A stretch of DNA of 64,000 nt. Origin: Lentisphaerota bacterium. GTDB taxonomy: Bacteria; Verrucomicrobiota; Lentisphaeria; Oligosphaerales; JABHEG01. The notes beneath the pieces are model-generated. The model worked only from the letters and a program-made list of their open reading frames with translations. It was not told the origin of the DNA and made no database searches. Positions within the stretch are counted from its first letter, which is position 1. The number at the start of each line of letters is the position of its first letter. This document shows positions 34,217 to 43,199 of this stretch, piece after piece. Where the stretch lies: NCBI GenBank assembly GCA_018676675.1, contig JABHEG010000334.1, positions 62,001-126,000 of the forward strand, written 5' to 3'. The position numbers and the translations under genes are program-made.

Positions 34217-34978
34217 ATGAAACTGCACGTCCGAGAATACGGAGAAGGCTCCCCGGTGGTCATCCTTCACGGCCTCCTGGGCTGTGGTGACAACTGGGTT
34301 CCCGTAGCCAAGGCGTTGGCTGCCTGCCACCATGTCCTTGTTCCAGACCAGAGGAATCACGGGCGCTCGCCGCATAGCGACGCTTTCAACCATGAGCTTC
34401 TGGCTCAGGACCTCGAGGAACTGCTCGACCGCTTCGACCTCGCAACAGCGACGGTCATCGGGCATTCCATGGGCGGCAAAACGGCCATGCAGTTTGCCCT
34501 CACGAGGCCAGCCCGGGTGGAGAAGCTGATCGTTGTCGATATCGCGCCTCGACGTTACAGGAATGACCGGATGGATGTACTCAACGCTCTGAACAGCATC
34601 CAGCCGGCCCGGTACAGTCGCCGCGGAGATATAGACCACATCCTGGCGGCACATGTCCCTGAACAGGCAACACGTGCATTCCTGCTCAAGAACCTCGGTC
34701 GCGACTCCTCCGGCGCCCTGTCCTGGCGGCCGAACCTGGCCTCACTAAGGGACAATGTGGAACGGATCCTCGAAGCTCAAGACATTCCCAGCAGCTTTGT
34801 CGGACCGACACTGGTCCTCCGGGGGGGAGCCAGCGCGTACGTCAGTGAGACGGACACTGCGGACATCGCCACCCTCTTCCCGTCGGCTCGGGTTCACACT
34901 ATCCCGAGAGCAGGACACTGGGTCCACGCCGACGCTCCAGCCGACTTCCTGACTGTCGTGAACGACTTCCTAGGCTGA
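34217..34978 (+). CDS. Alpha/beta hydrolase (YbfF-like esterase)
   Basis: A 253-residue cytoplasmic serine hydrolase. The oxyanion segment H-G-L-L-G is at about residues 18-22, D-Q-R-N-H-G-R-S follows, the nucleophile elbow is G-H-S-M-G-G, and the catalytic His is in A-G-H-W-V-H-A-D near the C-terminus. The D-Q-R-N-H-G-x-S signature is typical of YbfF-type esterases. No clear ribosome site precedes the ATG, which lies 21 bases beyond a terminator stem, so its promoter is uncertain. The substrate is unknown. Confidence 0.87.
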   Translation: MKLHVREYGEGSPVVILHGLLGCGDNWVPVAKALAACHHVLVPDQRNHGRSPHSDAFNHELLAQDLEELLDRFDLATATVIGHSMGGKTAMQFALTRPARVEKLIVVDIAPRRYRNDRMDVLNALNSIQPARYSRRGDIDHILAAHVPEQATRAFLLKNLGRDSSGALSWRPNLASLRDNVERILEAQDIPSSFVGPTLVLRGGASAYVSETDTADIATLFPSARVHTIPRAGHWVHADAPADFLTVVNDFLG

Positions 34979-35031
34979 TTTTCTGCCCCCCCTGACTCCA
35001 TCGTTCTGCATCCCTGATCTGTTGTCCGGGA

Positions 35032-35059
35032 TTGGCGCGCCCAGCCCGCGCGCTATAGT
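35032..35059 (+). promoter_or_regulatory. Promoter candidate for the class-IV aminotransferase
   Basis: TTGGCG (35032-35037) and TATAGT (35054-35059) lie 16 bases apart, the same -10 as the tRNA-Tyr promoter. The start codon is 49 bases further on. Confidence 0.45.
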
Positions 35060-35108
35060 CCTTCAGCACAATCCCGTGAAGACCATTTTCTCGAGAAGGA
35101 GAACAGAG

Positions 35109-35966
35109 ATGATCGTGTACCTGAACGGCGCCTATGTCCCCAAGTCCAAAGCAGCGATCTCCCCGGACGACCGAGGCTTCCTCTTTGCCGACGGCGTCTA
35201 TGAAGTCTTTGCTGCCTACGAGGGACGCTTGTTCCGCACAGCTGATCACCTGACGCGCCTGGAACGCAGTCTCAAGGCCCTGCGAATCGAGTTTGGTGAT
35301 GTGGCGGTGGTGGAGGAGATTGCTCAGACACTGCTGGAGCGGAATGATCTCTGTGGGACGAACGCGAAAGTCTATCTGCAGATCACCCGCGGGGCAGCGC
35401 CGCGGAACCATGCGTTTCCCGGGGCGGACACCTCGCCTACCATATACGCTTGCGCGTCGACCTTTGCCCGACCGGTAGAGAAGCGGCGTGTCGGCGTTTC
35501 AGCCACCTTTGTTCCGGACAACCGCTGGGCCAGGTGCGACATTAAGACGGTTGCTCTTCTCCCGAATGCCATCGCGGCCCAAACGGCCGAGGAACGCGAT
35601 GCAGAGGAAGCGATTTTTGTTCGTGACGGGGCGTTGACAGAGGGGTCGCACACCAATGTCTGTGCCGCTGTTGACGGGACCATGGTCACCGCACCGCTGT
35701 CCAACTACATCCTGCCGGGCATCACCCGGGCCGTGATCATGGAACTGTGTGCAGATTTCGCTATCCCCGTCCGCGAGTTCCCTGTTCTCTTCGAGGAAGT
35801 CCCGAAACTCGACGAACTGTTCCTCGTTGGGACAACCGCTGAAGTGATGCCCATTATTGAGGTGGATGGAACGCCAATTGGTTCCGGTCGCCCCGGCCCC
35901 ATCGCGCAACGCCTCGGTGAAGGTTTCGACGGGCTCGTTGCCGGCGCCGTCGAGGGCGGAGCATAG
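35109..35966 (+). CDS. Class IV aminotransferase, D-amino-acid transaminase type
   Basis: A PLP enzyme of 285 residues. The signature D-R-G-F-L-F-A-D-G-V-Y-E-V is at residues 21-33, the Schiff-base Lys is K146 (D-I-K-T) and the E-G-S-H-T-N-V segment is at 178-184. This set fits D-alanine transaminase, which makes D-Ala/D-Glu for peptidoglycan, better than branched-chain transaminase or aminodeoxychorismate lyase, but those remain possible. ATG 35109 follows GAAGGAGAAC; the upstream open frame is not conserved in character. Confidence 0.85.
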   Translation: MIVYLNGAYVPKSKAAISPDDRGFLFADGVYEVFAAYEGRLFRTADHLTRLERSLKALRIEFGDVAVVEEIAQTLLERNDLCGTNAKVYLQITRGAAPRNHAFPGADTSPTIYACASTFARPVEKRRVGVSATFVPDNRWARCDIKTVALLPNAIAAQTAEERDAEEAIFVRDGALTEGSHTNVCAAVDGTMVTAPLSNYILPGITRAVIMELCADFAIPVREFPVLFEEVPKLDELFLVGTTAEVMPIIEVDGTPIGSGRPGPIAQRLGEGFDGLVAGAVEGGA

Positions 35967-36027
35967 GTCCGGTAAGGGCGGAAGGAAGAGATCTGCCCCG
36001 GATTGGCGTTAAGAAGAAGCGGCGAGA

Positions 36028-36096
36028 AGTGCATCCAGGAAGAGGTCGCCGGATGGCACCGCCTCCCACATTGAGGTCAGGTGCAGCCAACGTGGG
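36028..36096 (-). repeat. Palindromic repeat, GTGGGAGGCGGTGCCA family
   Basis: Read on the minus strand, this 69-bp stretch is nearly identical (three differences) to 63932-64000. It shares the core aatgtgggaggcggtgcc with the two 137-bp elements at 57 kb. It lies between convergent genes, just before a terminator. Confidence 0.75.
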
Positions 36097-36176
36097 GGGG
36101 GGGATAGCCTCGACGTGCGGCATGGCGATGGGGCGGCTGAACCTGTAGCAGCCCACGTAGCGCCTTCCCCCAAAGA

Positions 36177-36210
36177 AAAGAGGCCGATCCACGAATGGAC
36201 CGGCCTCTTT
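36177..36210. terminator. Bidirectional terminator
   Basis: aaagaggccg (36177-36186) pairs with cggcctcttt (36201-36210), with an inner cca/tgg pairing. It stands between the convergent aminotransferase and oxidoreductase genes, with T-rich tails on both strands. Confidence 0.75.
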
Positions 36211-36239
36211 CACTTGGTAACGTTTGAGACTCGGCGTCT

Positions 36240-37301
36240 CTACTCCACGACCACCTCGGCGTCCGCGGCGCTGGACCGATAGATCGCGTCGATCAGCTTC
36301 ATCGTGGTCACGCCCTGTTCTGCTGTCGCTGCCGGCTCAGCTTCACCCTTGACGGCCGCGATAAAGGTCCGCATTTCCTCGGCGAAGTTGTCCCGCTTGT
36401 TGTCGTAATCCATCTTCACATCGGCGATACGGTCACCCACCTCAGTCAGCAGTACGGGAGCGCCGCTGCCCATCCGGATGCCGCCCTTATCGCCGAGAAT
36501 CTCGAGGAACTGCTGGGGTTCAGTGTTCGCTGCCCAGCAGACTTCAAAATTCATCGTGGTGTTGGCTCCGAAACGAACGAACCCGCAGGCGTAGTCATCG
36601 ACATCGAAGGTGCCGTTGTAGTCCGGTGGGCCGGCCCACATGCTGGTGTAGTTGTAGTTCTCCATGGGAGAGCCAAACTTCGTGTACGTCTTTGCGCTGA
36701 CTCGAGTCGGGTTCCAGCACCCGGAGGTCCACATGGCCAAATCGAAGAAATGGACACCAATGTCGATCAAGCCGCCGCCGCCGGAGAGCGCTTTGGTGGT
36801 GAACCAGCCGCCCATTCCCGGAATACCGCGCCGACGTCGCAGGATCACACGCATTTGGTAAATCTCGCCGAGTTGCCCCTTGTCTATGACTTCTTTGAGG
36901 AAACGTCCATCCGCGCTCTGGCGCTGGACCATTCCCATCTGCAGGACTTTCCCCGCCCGGTCTCTCGCATCGCAGATTGCCTGACCTTCCTGAGCGCTCA
37001 GAGCCATCGGCTTCTCAAGCAGCACATCCTTGCCGGCATCAAAAGCCGCGATGGCGATAGGGGCATGCATGTTGTTGGGGACGCACACGCTGACTGCCTC
37101 GATGTCGCTGTCTGCGAGCAACTCGTTGTAATCCTCGTACAACGTCTCCACGCCGTGCCGAGCGCCCTTCTCCTTCAGCCGGTCCGGAAGAATGTCGCAC
37201 AGGGCGACGACATCGGCACGATTCACCTTTGCGTAGGCGTCCGCATGAACGGAACCGATCGTACCTACACCGACAATACCAATCTTGACCTTGTCGCTCA
37301 T
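36240..37301 (-). CDS. Gfo/Idh/MocA family oxidoreductase
   Basis: A 353-residue cytoplasmic NAD(P)-dependent dehydrogenase. Rossmann motif I-V-G-V-G-T-I-G-S-V-H is at about 9-19, L-E-K-P-M near residue 93, and G-G-G-L-I-D-I-G-V-H-F-F-D, with the active-site Asp/His pair, near 180. The start is ATG 37301 after a GGAGGAG box; an upstream in-frame GTG/ATG adds 15 residues with no family match. It resembles myo-inositol or glucose-fructose dehydrogenase-like proteins, but the substrate is unassigned. Confidence 0.92.
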   Translation of the reverse strand: MSDKVKIGIVGVGTIGSVHADAYAKVNRADVVALCDILPDRLKEKGARHGVETLYEDYNELLADSDIEAVSVCVPNNMHAPIAIAAFDAGKDVLLEKPMALSAQEGQAICDARDRAGKVLQMGMVQRQSADGRFLKEVIDKGQLGEIYQMRVILRRRRGIPGMGGWFTTKALSGGGGLIDIGVHFFDLAMWTSGCWNPTRVSAKTYTKFGSPMENYNYTSMWAGPPDYNGTFDVDDYACGFVRFGANTTMNFEVCWAANTEPQQFLEILGDKGGIRMGSGAPVLLTEVGDRIADVKMDYDNKRDNFAEEMRTFIAAVKGEAEPAATAEQGVTTMKLIDAIYRSSAADAEVVVE

Positions 37302-37409
37302 TGGGTCTCCTCCAAGCGCGCTCTGATCTCTGAGTGCCCCAACCACAGGGCATCAACTGCGTCCGAGGGGCTATTCTACACCCCAGCGAAACGAAAACCA
37401 GCGGCAGAA

Positions 37410-37973
37410 TCAGATACGTGACAACTCTTCAGCCAGGAGGCCTGCGGCTTTCTCGACATAAACGGCACACACTTCACGTTTGACTCTGTCCTTCAACTCT
37501 GTCCGTCCCGCTGACGTCGTCAGATCAAGGCCGGTCAAAACTCGACAGCGATTGCTGCCCATTGTGGCCTTGAAGCGCGTCTGGTACCGCCCAACGACCT
37601 GGAATGTCTTCTTCTTCCGCTCCGCGTAATCCGAGGTCTTCCGTGACACGGCCATGGCAAGCACCAAAGCCCCCCCGCTCACCAACCCGCAGATATCTCC
37701 CTGCAACCCAACCCCTGCGGCCAGACCGAGCCCAAAGCGCTTCCCCAACTCGGGATCCTCGCCGATGGCCTCACATCCGGCAATGAGGATGGACTCTGAA
37801 CAGGTCATCTTCCCGGGAATGAACAGCTCGTGTGCGCGTTTGGGCATTGCCTCGGAAGGGACGCTCCGTGCGTCGCCTTCCGGCTTGCCGGGAGGAGCGT
37901 TCTGCCCTCTTCCGGAGAGAGCCAACGTCCCGCCGCCAACCACTGCAGCCGTCAGGAAGCGCCGTCGTTTCAT
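37410..37973 (-). CDS. Tat-exported C_GCAxxG_C_C family protein
   Basis: A 187-residue protein with a twin-arginine signal (R-R-R-F-L, residues 3-7, then a Gly/Ala core). The Cys pattern C58...G-C67-E-A-I-G...C95-G...C143 matches the C_GCAxxG_C_C family, whose members are thought to be redox-active and are sometimes fused to redox proteins. All four Cys positions are kept. Export of a member of this family is less usual. I start it at ATG 37973; the long upstream frame covers the divergent promoter region. Confidence 0.82.
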   Translation of the reverse strand: MKRRRFLTAAVVGGGTLALSGRGQNAPPGKPEGDARSVPSEAMPKRAHELFIPGKMTCSESILIAGCEAIGEDPELGKRFGLGLAAGVGLQGDICGLVSGGALVLAMAVSRKTSDYAERKKKTFQVVGRYQTRFKATMGSNRCRVLTGLDLTTSAGRTELKDRVKREVCAVYVEKAAGLLAEELSRI

Positions 37974-38191
37974 GTCGGGTTCTTTCCTGTTCTTTGCCCC
38001 TCTCGATACACCGCTCCTTGCCAAACCGTCCTGTCTCTGCGAACTTAACGCGGTCGCCTCCTGAAGACAATCGGGCAGACATGGTATCAGAAGCTGTCCC
38101 CTCAGGTCTGCGGAGTGGCCTGCTGACGCAACAGCCATGTTTGCCTCAGGCAACGTCCTATGGTAGTTCACTGGAAAGGCCTTTTGGCACC

Positions 38192-40039
38192 ATGCATCGA
38201 CATAATCTCATCACGCTGACCTGCCTCACCGCCGCCATCGTCCTTGCGCTGCCTCATGTGCTTCCCGCGGCCCCGGTCCCAGCTCCGCCGAACATCCTCT
38301 TCATCACCGTCGACGACATGAACTGCGACTCCATTGGTGCGTTCGGCTGCAAGCTGCCTGGGACATCCCCCAATGTTGACCGCCTGGCGAGTGAGGGCAT
38401 TCGTTTTGCCCATGCACATGTGCAGGTCGCGAACTGCGTTCCCTCACGCAACGTCATGCAGACAGGGCGTTACCCGCACAACAGCGGGGTAGAGGGTTTC
38501 TATCAGGTCAAGGCCGAATTCCCTATCCTCCCGGACGTTCTGAAACAACATGGGTACTTCACGGCCATCAAGGGAAAAGTGAGTCACTCAACTCCCTTCC
38601 ATCCCTATTCCTGGGACCTCGTACTCACCCCTGAGAACGGGCGCAAACTGGACCGCAACCGTGATGCCTTCGCCGCGCTCACACGGCAGGCCATCGGTGC
38701 CAGCAAAGAGGCCGGCAAGCCGTTCTACCTGCTCATGAACATCACTGACCCACACAAGCCCTTCTATGGAATGGGCAGGAACGGGCAACCGGTCGAGGAC
38801 CTCAATGTCCCTTCACGTGTCTATTCTCCGGACGAGGTCCCCGTGCCAGGGTTCCTCCCCGATCTCCCGGTCGTCCGCAAGGAGCTGGCTCATTATTATT
38901 CGTCGGTACGACGGGCCGATGACTGCGTGGGGGCCATACTCGCGGAGCTCAAGGAAGCCGGACACGAGAGCAACACCGTGGTGATGTTCCTATCGGACCA
39001 CGGCATGCCTTTCCCCTTCGCCAAGACCAGTCTATATCACCACAGCACCCACACGCCCTGGATTGTGCGGTGGCCCGGAGTGACACGCGCAAGTGCCATC
39101 GATTCTCGCCATATGATCTCGGCAGTGGACTTTATGCCGACGATCCTCGACATCGTTGACGTGCCCGTTCCGGTGGGCCTGGACGGGCGCTCTTTCCTTC
39201 CGCTACTTAAGGAGAAAACACAGAACGGCCGCGACATGGTGTTCAAGGAATACAACGAGAACGCCGGGGCAGGACGGAATCCCATGCGCAGTGTCGTTAC
39301 GCAGAAGCACGGGTACATCTTCAATCCGTGGGCGAACGGCGAACGCAAATTCAAGACCGCGACAACGGGAACCCTCACCTACAAAGCCATGCTGACGCTT
39401 GCCCAAACTGATGAAGCTATGGCCGCGCGGGTCGACCTTTTCAACCATCGCGTCCGAGAGGAGTTCTTTGACTACGAGCACGATCCCGATGCCCTGCACA
39501 ATCTGATTGATGATCCGGCTTACAGGACGGAGATCGACCGCTTACGTGCCGCACTTGAGCAGTGGATGGTCAAGACCGGTGATCATGCCCTGGAGGCATT
39601 CAGAAACCGTGACAATGACGATGCGAACGACGCCTACATGCGACGTCTTGAGAAAGAGGCCCTTGAGCGCCGCAAAGACCGCACCCAGTGGCGCAAAGGG
39701 AAGACGAACACGAAGAAAACAGGGAACAAGGGGAAGCTGCAACTTGTCCAGCTAGCGCCGCCCGCGGCGGCAGCCGCCGGAACGCCGGTGATTGTCCGGA
39801 TACCACACACGATCCCCCAGGATCTGGGGGAACAGTTGCTGCACGTGACCGTGAAGGACGGCAGAGGAAAGCGGATTGAACGCAAAGTGGTCAAGGCTAG
39901 TGGGGCGGGCACAGCGGAGATCACGTTCGATCTGCCCGGAACTGTCCTGGGCAACAAGATCATGTTCGCTGTTTTCGTCGGCAAGGACTACCCGAATTGC
40001 CTGCAGCACGTCGCGACCAAGCCCATTCCGCTCAAGTGA
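38192..40039 (+). CDS. Secreted sulfatase, heparan-N-sulfatase-like, with C-terminal extension
   Basis: A 615-residue type I sulfatase with a signal peptide (about 1-27). The metal-binding V-D-D-M-N is near residue 42 and formylglycine motif C82-V-P-S-R86 is followed by N-V-M-Q-T-G-R-Y-P-H-N, typical of the sulfamidase-like group. After the catalytic domain comes a Lys/Arg-rich linker (about 490-515). A strand-rich module of 100 residues closes the protein and may bind carbohydrate or anchor the enzyme. ATG 38192 has only a weak GGAAAGG site; the upstream frame overlaps the opposite gene. Confidence 0.92.
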   Translation: MHRHNLITLTCLTAAIVLALPHVLPAAPVPAPPNILFITVDDMNCDSIGAFGCKLPGTSPNVDRLASEGIRFAHAHVQVANCVPSRNVMQTGRYPHNSGVEGFYQVKAEFPILPDVLKQHGYFTAIKGKVSHSTPFHPYSWDLVLTPENGRKLDRNRDAFAALTRQAIGASKEAGKPFYLLMNITDPHKPFYGMGRNGQPVEDLNVPSRVYSPDEVPVPGFLPDLPVVRKELAHYYSSVRRADDCVGAILAELKEAGHESNTVVMFLSDHGMPFPFAKTSLYHHSTHTPWIVRWPGVTRASAIDSRHMISAVDFMPTILDIVDVPVPVGLDGRSFLPLLKEKTQNGRDMVFKEYNENAGAGRNPMRSVVTQKHGYIFNPWANGERKFKTATTGTLTYKAMLTLAQTDEAMAARVDLFNHRVREEFFDYEHDPDALHNLIDDPAYRTEIDRLRAALEQWMVKTGDHALEAFRNRDNDDANDAYMRRLEKEALERRKDRTQWRKGKTNTKKTGNKGKLQLVQLAPPAAAAAGTPVIVRIPHTIPQDLGEQLLHVTVKDGRGKRIERKVVKASGAGTAEITFDLPGTVLGNKIMFAVFVGKDYPNCLQHVATKPIPLK

Positions 40040-40147
40040 ACGTCTTTGAGCACCGGCGCAGTGAAAGAGCCGTCATAGGTCTGCCAACTCTCCCGGAAGG
40101 CGGCACGCGTTGGCGTTGGGAGGACGGCATTGCGGAGCAGGCACGAC

Positions 40148-41383
40148 TCATCCGGTCACGCATGCTGCCCACACCTTCCGGATTCCGGCAATAGTCTCGG
40201 TGATGTCCAGATCCGTGAACCGGTGGTCCATGGGCAGGCGGAGTACCTGGCGTGATATCTGGTCCGCAACAGGACAGGCCCCCTCTTCGAACGATACTCC
40301 CTCAAGGAAGTGCGGGAGGTGATCCGAATACGGGTAGAACCGCCGATTCCGGATTACAGGTGTGTGTAGGTTTCCTCGGGCCGGAGAGAGCGCGGACGTG
40401 ATACCGAGTCCCTCTGCTTGCAGGACGGGCAGCAGTTCTTCCCGAGTGGGCGCATCTCCCGTATAGAGCACGGGGATCGGCCACCACGCAGGACAGCTGT
40501 GGTCCGCGATTCGTGGAAATCTGAGATCAGGCAAGCCGCTCAGTTCGGCATAGTACCGAGAGGCGATCTCAGCCCGACGCCCGATGTTGTCGTCCAGCCG
40601 TTCAAGCTGGGCCAGCGCAATGGCTGCGCTCTGGCAGTTCGGGCGACTGTTTGTGGCGGCAAACGCCATCATTTCCTCCCCACGCTCCGTCTTCCCCCGC
40701 ACATAGGCCTTGTCAATGAAGAGCCGCGCCACATGGGCCGTTTCTTCGTCATTGGTGAGCATGAAACCGCCATCGCCACACGACATGTGTTTCGACTCGT
40801 TCATGCTGAACGCCCCGATTCTTCCCAGGCTCCCAACGCACTGCCCTCGCCACGTCGCTCCGTGAGCCTGCGAGCAGTCCTCCACGATGGCGACGCCGTG
40901 CTTCTCCCCTATGGCCAGAAACGCATCCATATCAGCAACGATTCCGGCCATGTGCACCACAAGTACGGCCTTGGTTCGGGGGGTGATCACGGCCTCGACG
41001 GCATCAGGGGCCGCACTAACCGTATCCGGGCTCAGATCAGCAAATACGGGGATGGCGTGCAGCGTCAGGATGCTCATGAAGGTGCCCGCATCGGCGACGG
41101 CAGTCGTCACCACTTCATCGCCTTCTTCGACACCACACGCAGCCAGGGCGGTCTGAATGGCGGTTGTCCCGCTGGTGGTCATTACCGCGTACCGGGTCCC
41201 GAAACGCGTAGCAGCGGCTTTCTCAAAGCGCTGTACCATCGTGCCACGGGTACACATGAGAGCGCCTTCATCGAGCGCTTCTATGACATACCGTTTCTCA
41301 AGCTCCCCATAGCGGTTCGGGCGGCTGTACGCAACCGTCTTTGCCTTTGGGCCGCCATTGATTGCCAGATCTGCCTGAGTCAT
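40148..41383 (-). CDS. DegT/DnrJ/EryC1/StrS aminotransferase
   Basis: A 411-residue PLP-dependent sugar aminotransferase-type protein. T-T-S-G-T-T-A (69-75) binds the cofactor phosphate, E-D-C-S-Q-A-H-G-A (168-176) stacks on PLP, and the Schiff-base Lys is K198 in M-N-E-S-K-H-M. Family members make amino-deoxy sugars or aminocyclitols. Its ATG overlaps the stop of the upstream amidohydrolase-like gene (ATGA), so it is the third gene of a translationally coupled set, which suggests a catabolic or modification role shared with those proteins. Confidence 0.92.
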   Translation of the reverse strand: MTQADLAINGGPKAKTVAYSRPNRYGELEKRYVIEALDEGALMCTRGTMVQRFEKAAATRFGTRYAVMTTSGTTAIQTALAACGVEEGDEVVTTAVADAGTFMSILTLHAIPVFADLSPDTVSAAPDAVEAVITPRTKAVLVVHMAGIVADMDAFLAIGEKHGVAIVEDCSQAHGATWRGQCVGSLGRIGAFSMNESKHMSCGDGGFMLTNDEETAHVARLFIDKAYVRGKTERGEEMMAFAATNSRPNCQSAAIALAQLERLDDNIGRRAEIASRYYAELSGLPDLRFPRIADHSCPAWWPIPVLYTGDAPTREELLPVLQAEGLGITSALSPARGNLHTPVIRNRRFYPYSDHLPHFLEGVSFEEGACPVADQISRQVLRLPMDHRFTDLDITETIAGIRKVWAACVTG

Positions 41384-42183
41384 GCCGGGCCTCCCTTCGG
41401 ACCGTTTCCGAGAATACGCATAATGCTGCTACCCATGATGGCGTCTTTCTGCAACTGGGGAATGTCAGCAGCCCCAATCTGAGCAAGTGGGCAGTCAGGC
41501 AGATTGATCGGCCAAAGCGAACCGAAACAGAGCCTGTCAAGGCTGATCGTCTCAGCCAGCTTCTCTAACGTTCGCCAGGATCCCTTCAAACGACTTGTGT
41601 CCACCAGAACGTTCGAACGCTCCGCCAACTGCTTCGAGACACCTCGCAGGTCCGTGGTATGCAGCCCGGAGAGAATGAGCGGGTGATCTCCTGCGCCCTC
41701 AAGAAAGGGGCCGACCTGATCGATCTCGACGTCAGAGGTCGCCATCATCCACTCGATGCGCCAATCCTGCATTTTACACATCACCTGCACCGGCAGGTTG
41801 AGTTCACCAGCGGCGACAAGCAGGTCAGCGACGCACGCGTCGGCCAGCTGATAGCCATGGAACGTTGGACAGAGGCGTATCCCCGACACGCCCAATGCCT
41901 CCACGCTCTTCCGCAAGTCACGTTCCCACCAGTTGCAGGCGGGGTTCACGACCTTGAAGTGCCACACATCCTGAAGCTGTTCCGTACGGCCCTGGATGTC
42001 GTGACACAACGCTTCCTCAGCGCCATAGGAGTCTTCCTGGAAAATGGCCTCCAATGGAGAGAGTACTGCCCCCGTGAACCCCAGTCTGGAGAGTTTCCTC
42101 TCCAGTTCCTCAACGGTTGTTCCCGCAATGCGCCGGAAAGGAAACTGCCCACTCCAGGCATTCGCATCAATCCACGTGGTCAT
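41380..42183 (-). CDS. Amidohydrolase-like protein lacking metal ligands (probable pseudoenzyme)
   Basis: A 267-residue TIM barrel clearly related to the preceding amidohydrolase but with its metal sites lost. The usual D-x-H-x-H is I-D-A-N-A-W, the barrel His after strand 4/5 is Met (V-Q-V-M-C), the next His is replaced in L-I-L-S-G-L-H, and the final F-G-S-D is F-G-S-L-W-P. It overlaps both neighbours by four bases. It may be a regulatory or structural partner of the active paralogue. The start is ATG 42183. Confidence 0.8.
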   Translation of the reverse strand: MTTWIDANAWSGQFPFRRIAGTTVEELERKLSRLGFTGAVLSPLEAIFQEDSYGAEEALCHDIQGRTEQLQDVWHFKVVNPACNWWERDLRKSVEALGVSGIRLCPTFHGYQLADACVADLLVAAGELNLPVQVMCKMQDWRIEWMMATSDVEIDQVGPFLEGAGDHPLILSGLHTTDLRGVSKQLAERSNVLVDTSRLKGSWRTLEKLAETISLDRLCFGSLWPINLPDCPLAQIGAADIPQLQKDAIMGSSIMRILGNGPKGGPA

Positions 42184-42914
42184 GGCAGCACCCTCTCTGC
42201 ATTCTTCCACAACACAAGGTCCCGCTGGTCTTCGGTGAGATTGGCTCCGTAGACCTTGCCCAGATTGTGGTAGATGTCTGATCCCGGCATGTCCGAGCCG
42301 AAGATCACATGGTCCGCTCCCAGGTGCTCAACCGCATAGTCGACCATGCCGCGTTCGCCGTATGTCCCGGAAAAGTCGACGTAGACATTCGGCAGTCCAA
42401 CGACCGCTTCCACACCGCGAATGAAATCTCCTCCTTCATGAGCGAGCATGACGGTGAGCTCCGGGTGGCGACGGGCGACCGATGCGATCGCTTCCGGCGG
42501 ATTCTGATCGGATGTTGCCCCCCGCACGGGACAGAAACAGTGGAGCAGCACCGGCATGCCGTATTCCAGACACAATTCGTAGACCGGCTCGTTCAGCCGA
42601 TCGTCCGCGGTGGTTGCCTGCCAGAGCTTGACCATAACAAACCCCAAGTCGCGACACCGGTGGAACTCTTCAGAAACCTGCTTCTCATGCCGAGGATTGA
42701 GGTACAGCATCCCACGGACACGCTCATCACGTCGCATGAGCTCCAAGGCCGCATCATTGATGCGCACCACGGTGTCCTCGTCAGGGCGGTGGTTATCCAG
42801 CCCGGTCACGTAGAGCCGCTTCAGCGGGACACTCTCAATACAATCGAGCAGTGCTCGGCGGTCGTTCTCGGCTCGCCTCAGCCAGACGTGTGTGTGTGCG
42901 TCAATCACCGTCAT
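42180..42914 (-). CDS. Amidohydrolase-2 family metal-dependent hydrolase
   Basis: A 244-residue amidohydrolase with a full ligand set: I-D-A-H-T-H-V-W near the start, L-L-H-C-F-C-P, L-A-H-E-G-G-D-F and F-G-S-D-M-P-G. Members hydrolyse lactones or decarboxylate aromatic acids with a zinc-type centre. ATG 42914 lies eight bases after AAGGAG; a GTG at 42923 is too close to that site. It is the first gene of a three-gene overlapping operon with a degenerate paralogue and a DegT aminotransferase. Confidence 0.88.
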   Translation of the reverse strand: MTVIDAHTHVWLRRAENDRRALLDCIESVPLKRLYVTGLDNHRPDEDTVVRINDAALELMRRDERVRGMLYLNPRHEKQVSEEFHRCRDLGFVMVKLWQATTADDRLNEPVYELCLEYGMPVLLHCFCPVRGATSDQNPPEAIASVARRHPELTVMLAHEGGDFIRGVEAVVGLPNVYVDFSGTYGERGMVDYAVEHLGADHVIFGSDMPGSDIYHNLGKVYGANLTEDQRDLVLWKNAERVLP

Positions 42915-43038
42915 ACGCGACACTCCTTCGTTCGAGGGTCAGAAGCGTGACCCGACGTCCTCGATCCACAGGTCGAACACGCCAGACTCAGGGGCAGACT
43001 CCAACGGTAAACACCCGTCGCCACAATGCAACCTGGCA

Positions 43039-43082
43039 CCAAGCTGCGCAAGTCAGTGCACGCCCTGACTTCGACAGCTTGG
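43039..43082. repeat. Hairpin upstream of the fucosidase
   Basis: Arms 43039-43056 and 43065-43082 pair over 15 of 18 positions with a three-base internal mismatch and an eight-base loop. Outer arms tgcaacc (from 43028) and ggttgca (ending near 43123) could enclose it. It lies in the 285-bp divergent gap, about 120 bp before the fucosidase start; there is no T-run. Confidence 0.55.
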
Positions 43083-43199
43083 TACTGGGAGGACGACTCC
43101 CTGTCAGAGCCGGTTGCAGGGCCGGCGGGGATCCACTATGCTGCAGAGACATCCCGCACTTATACACACAAGCAATCAGCATCAACAGGGCCCTCGACC

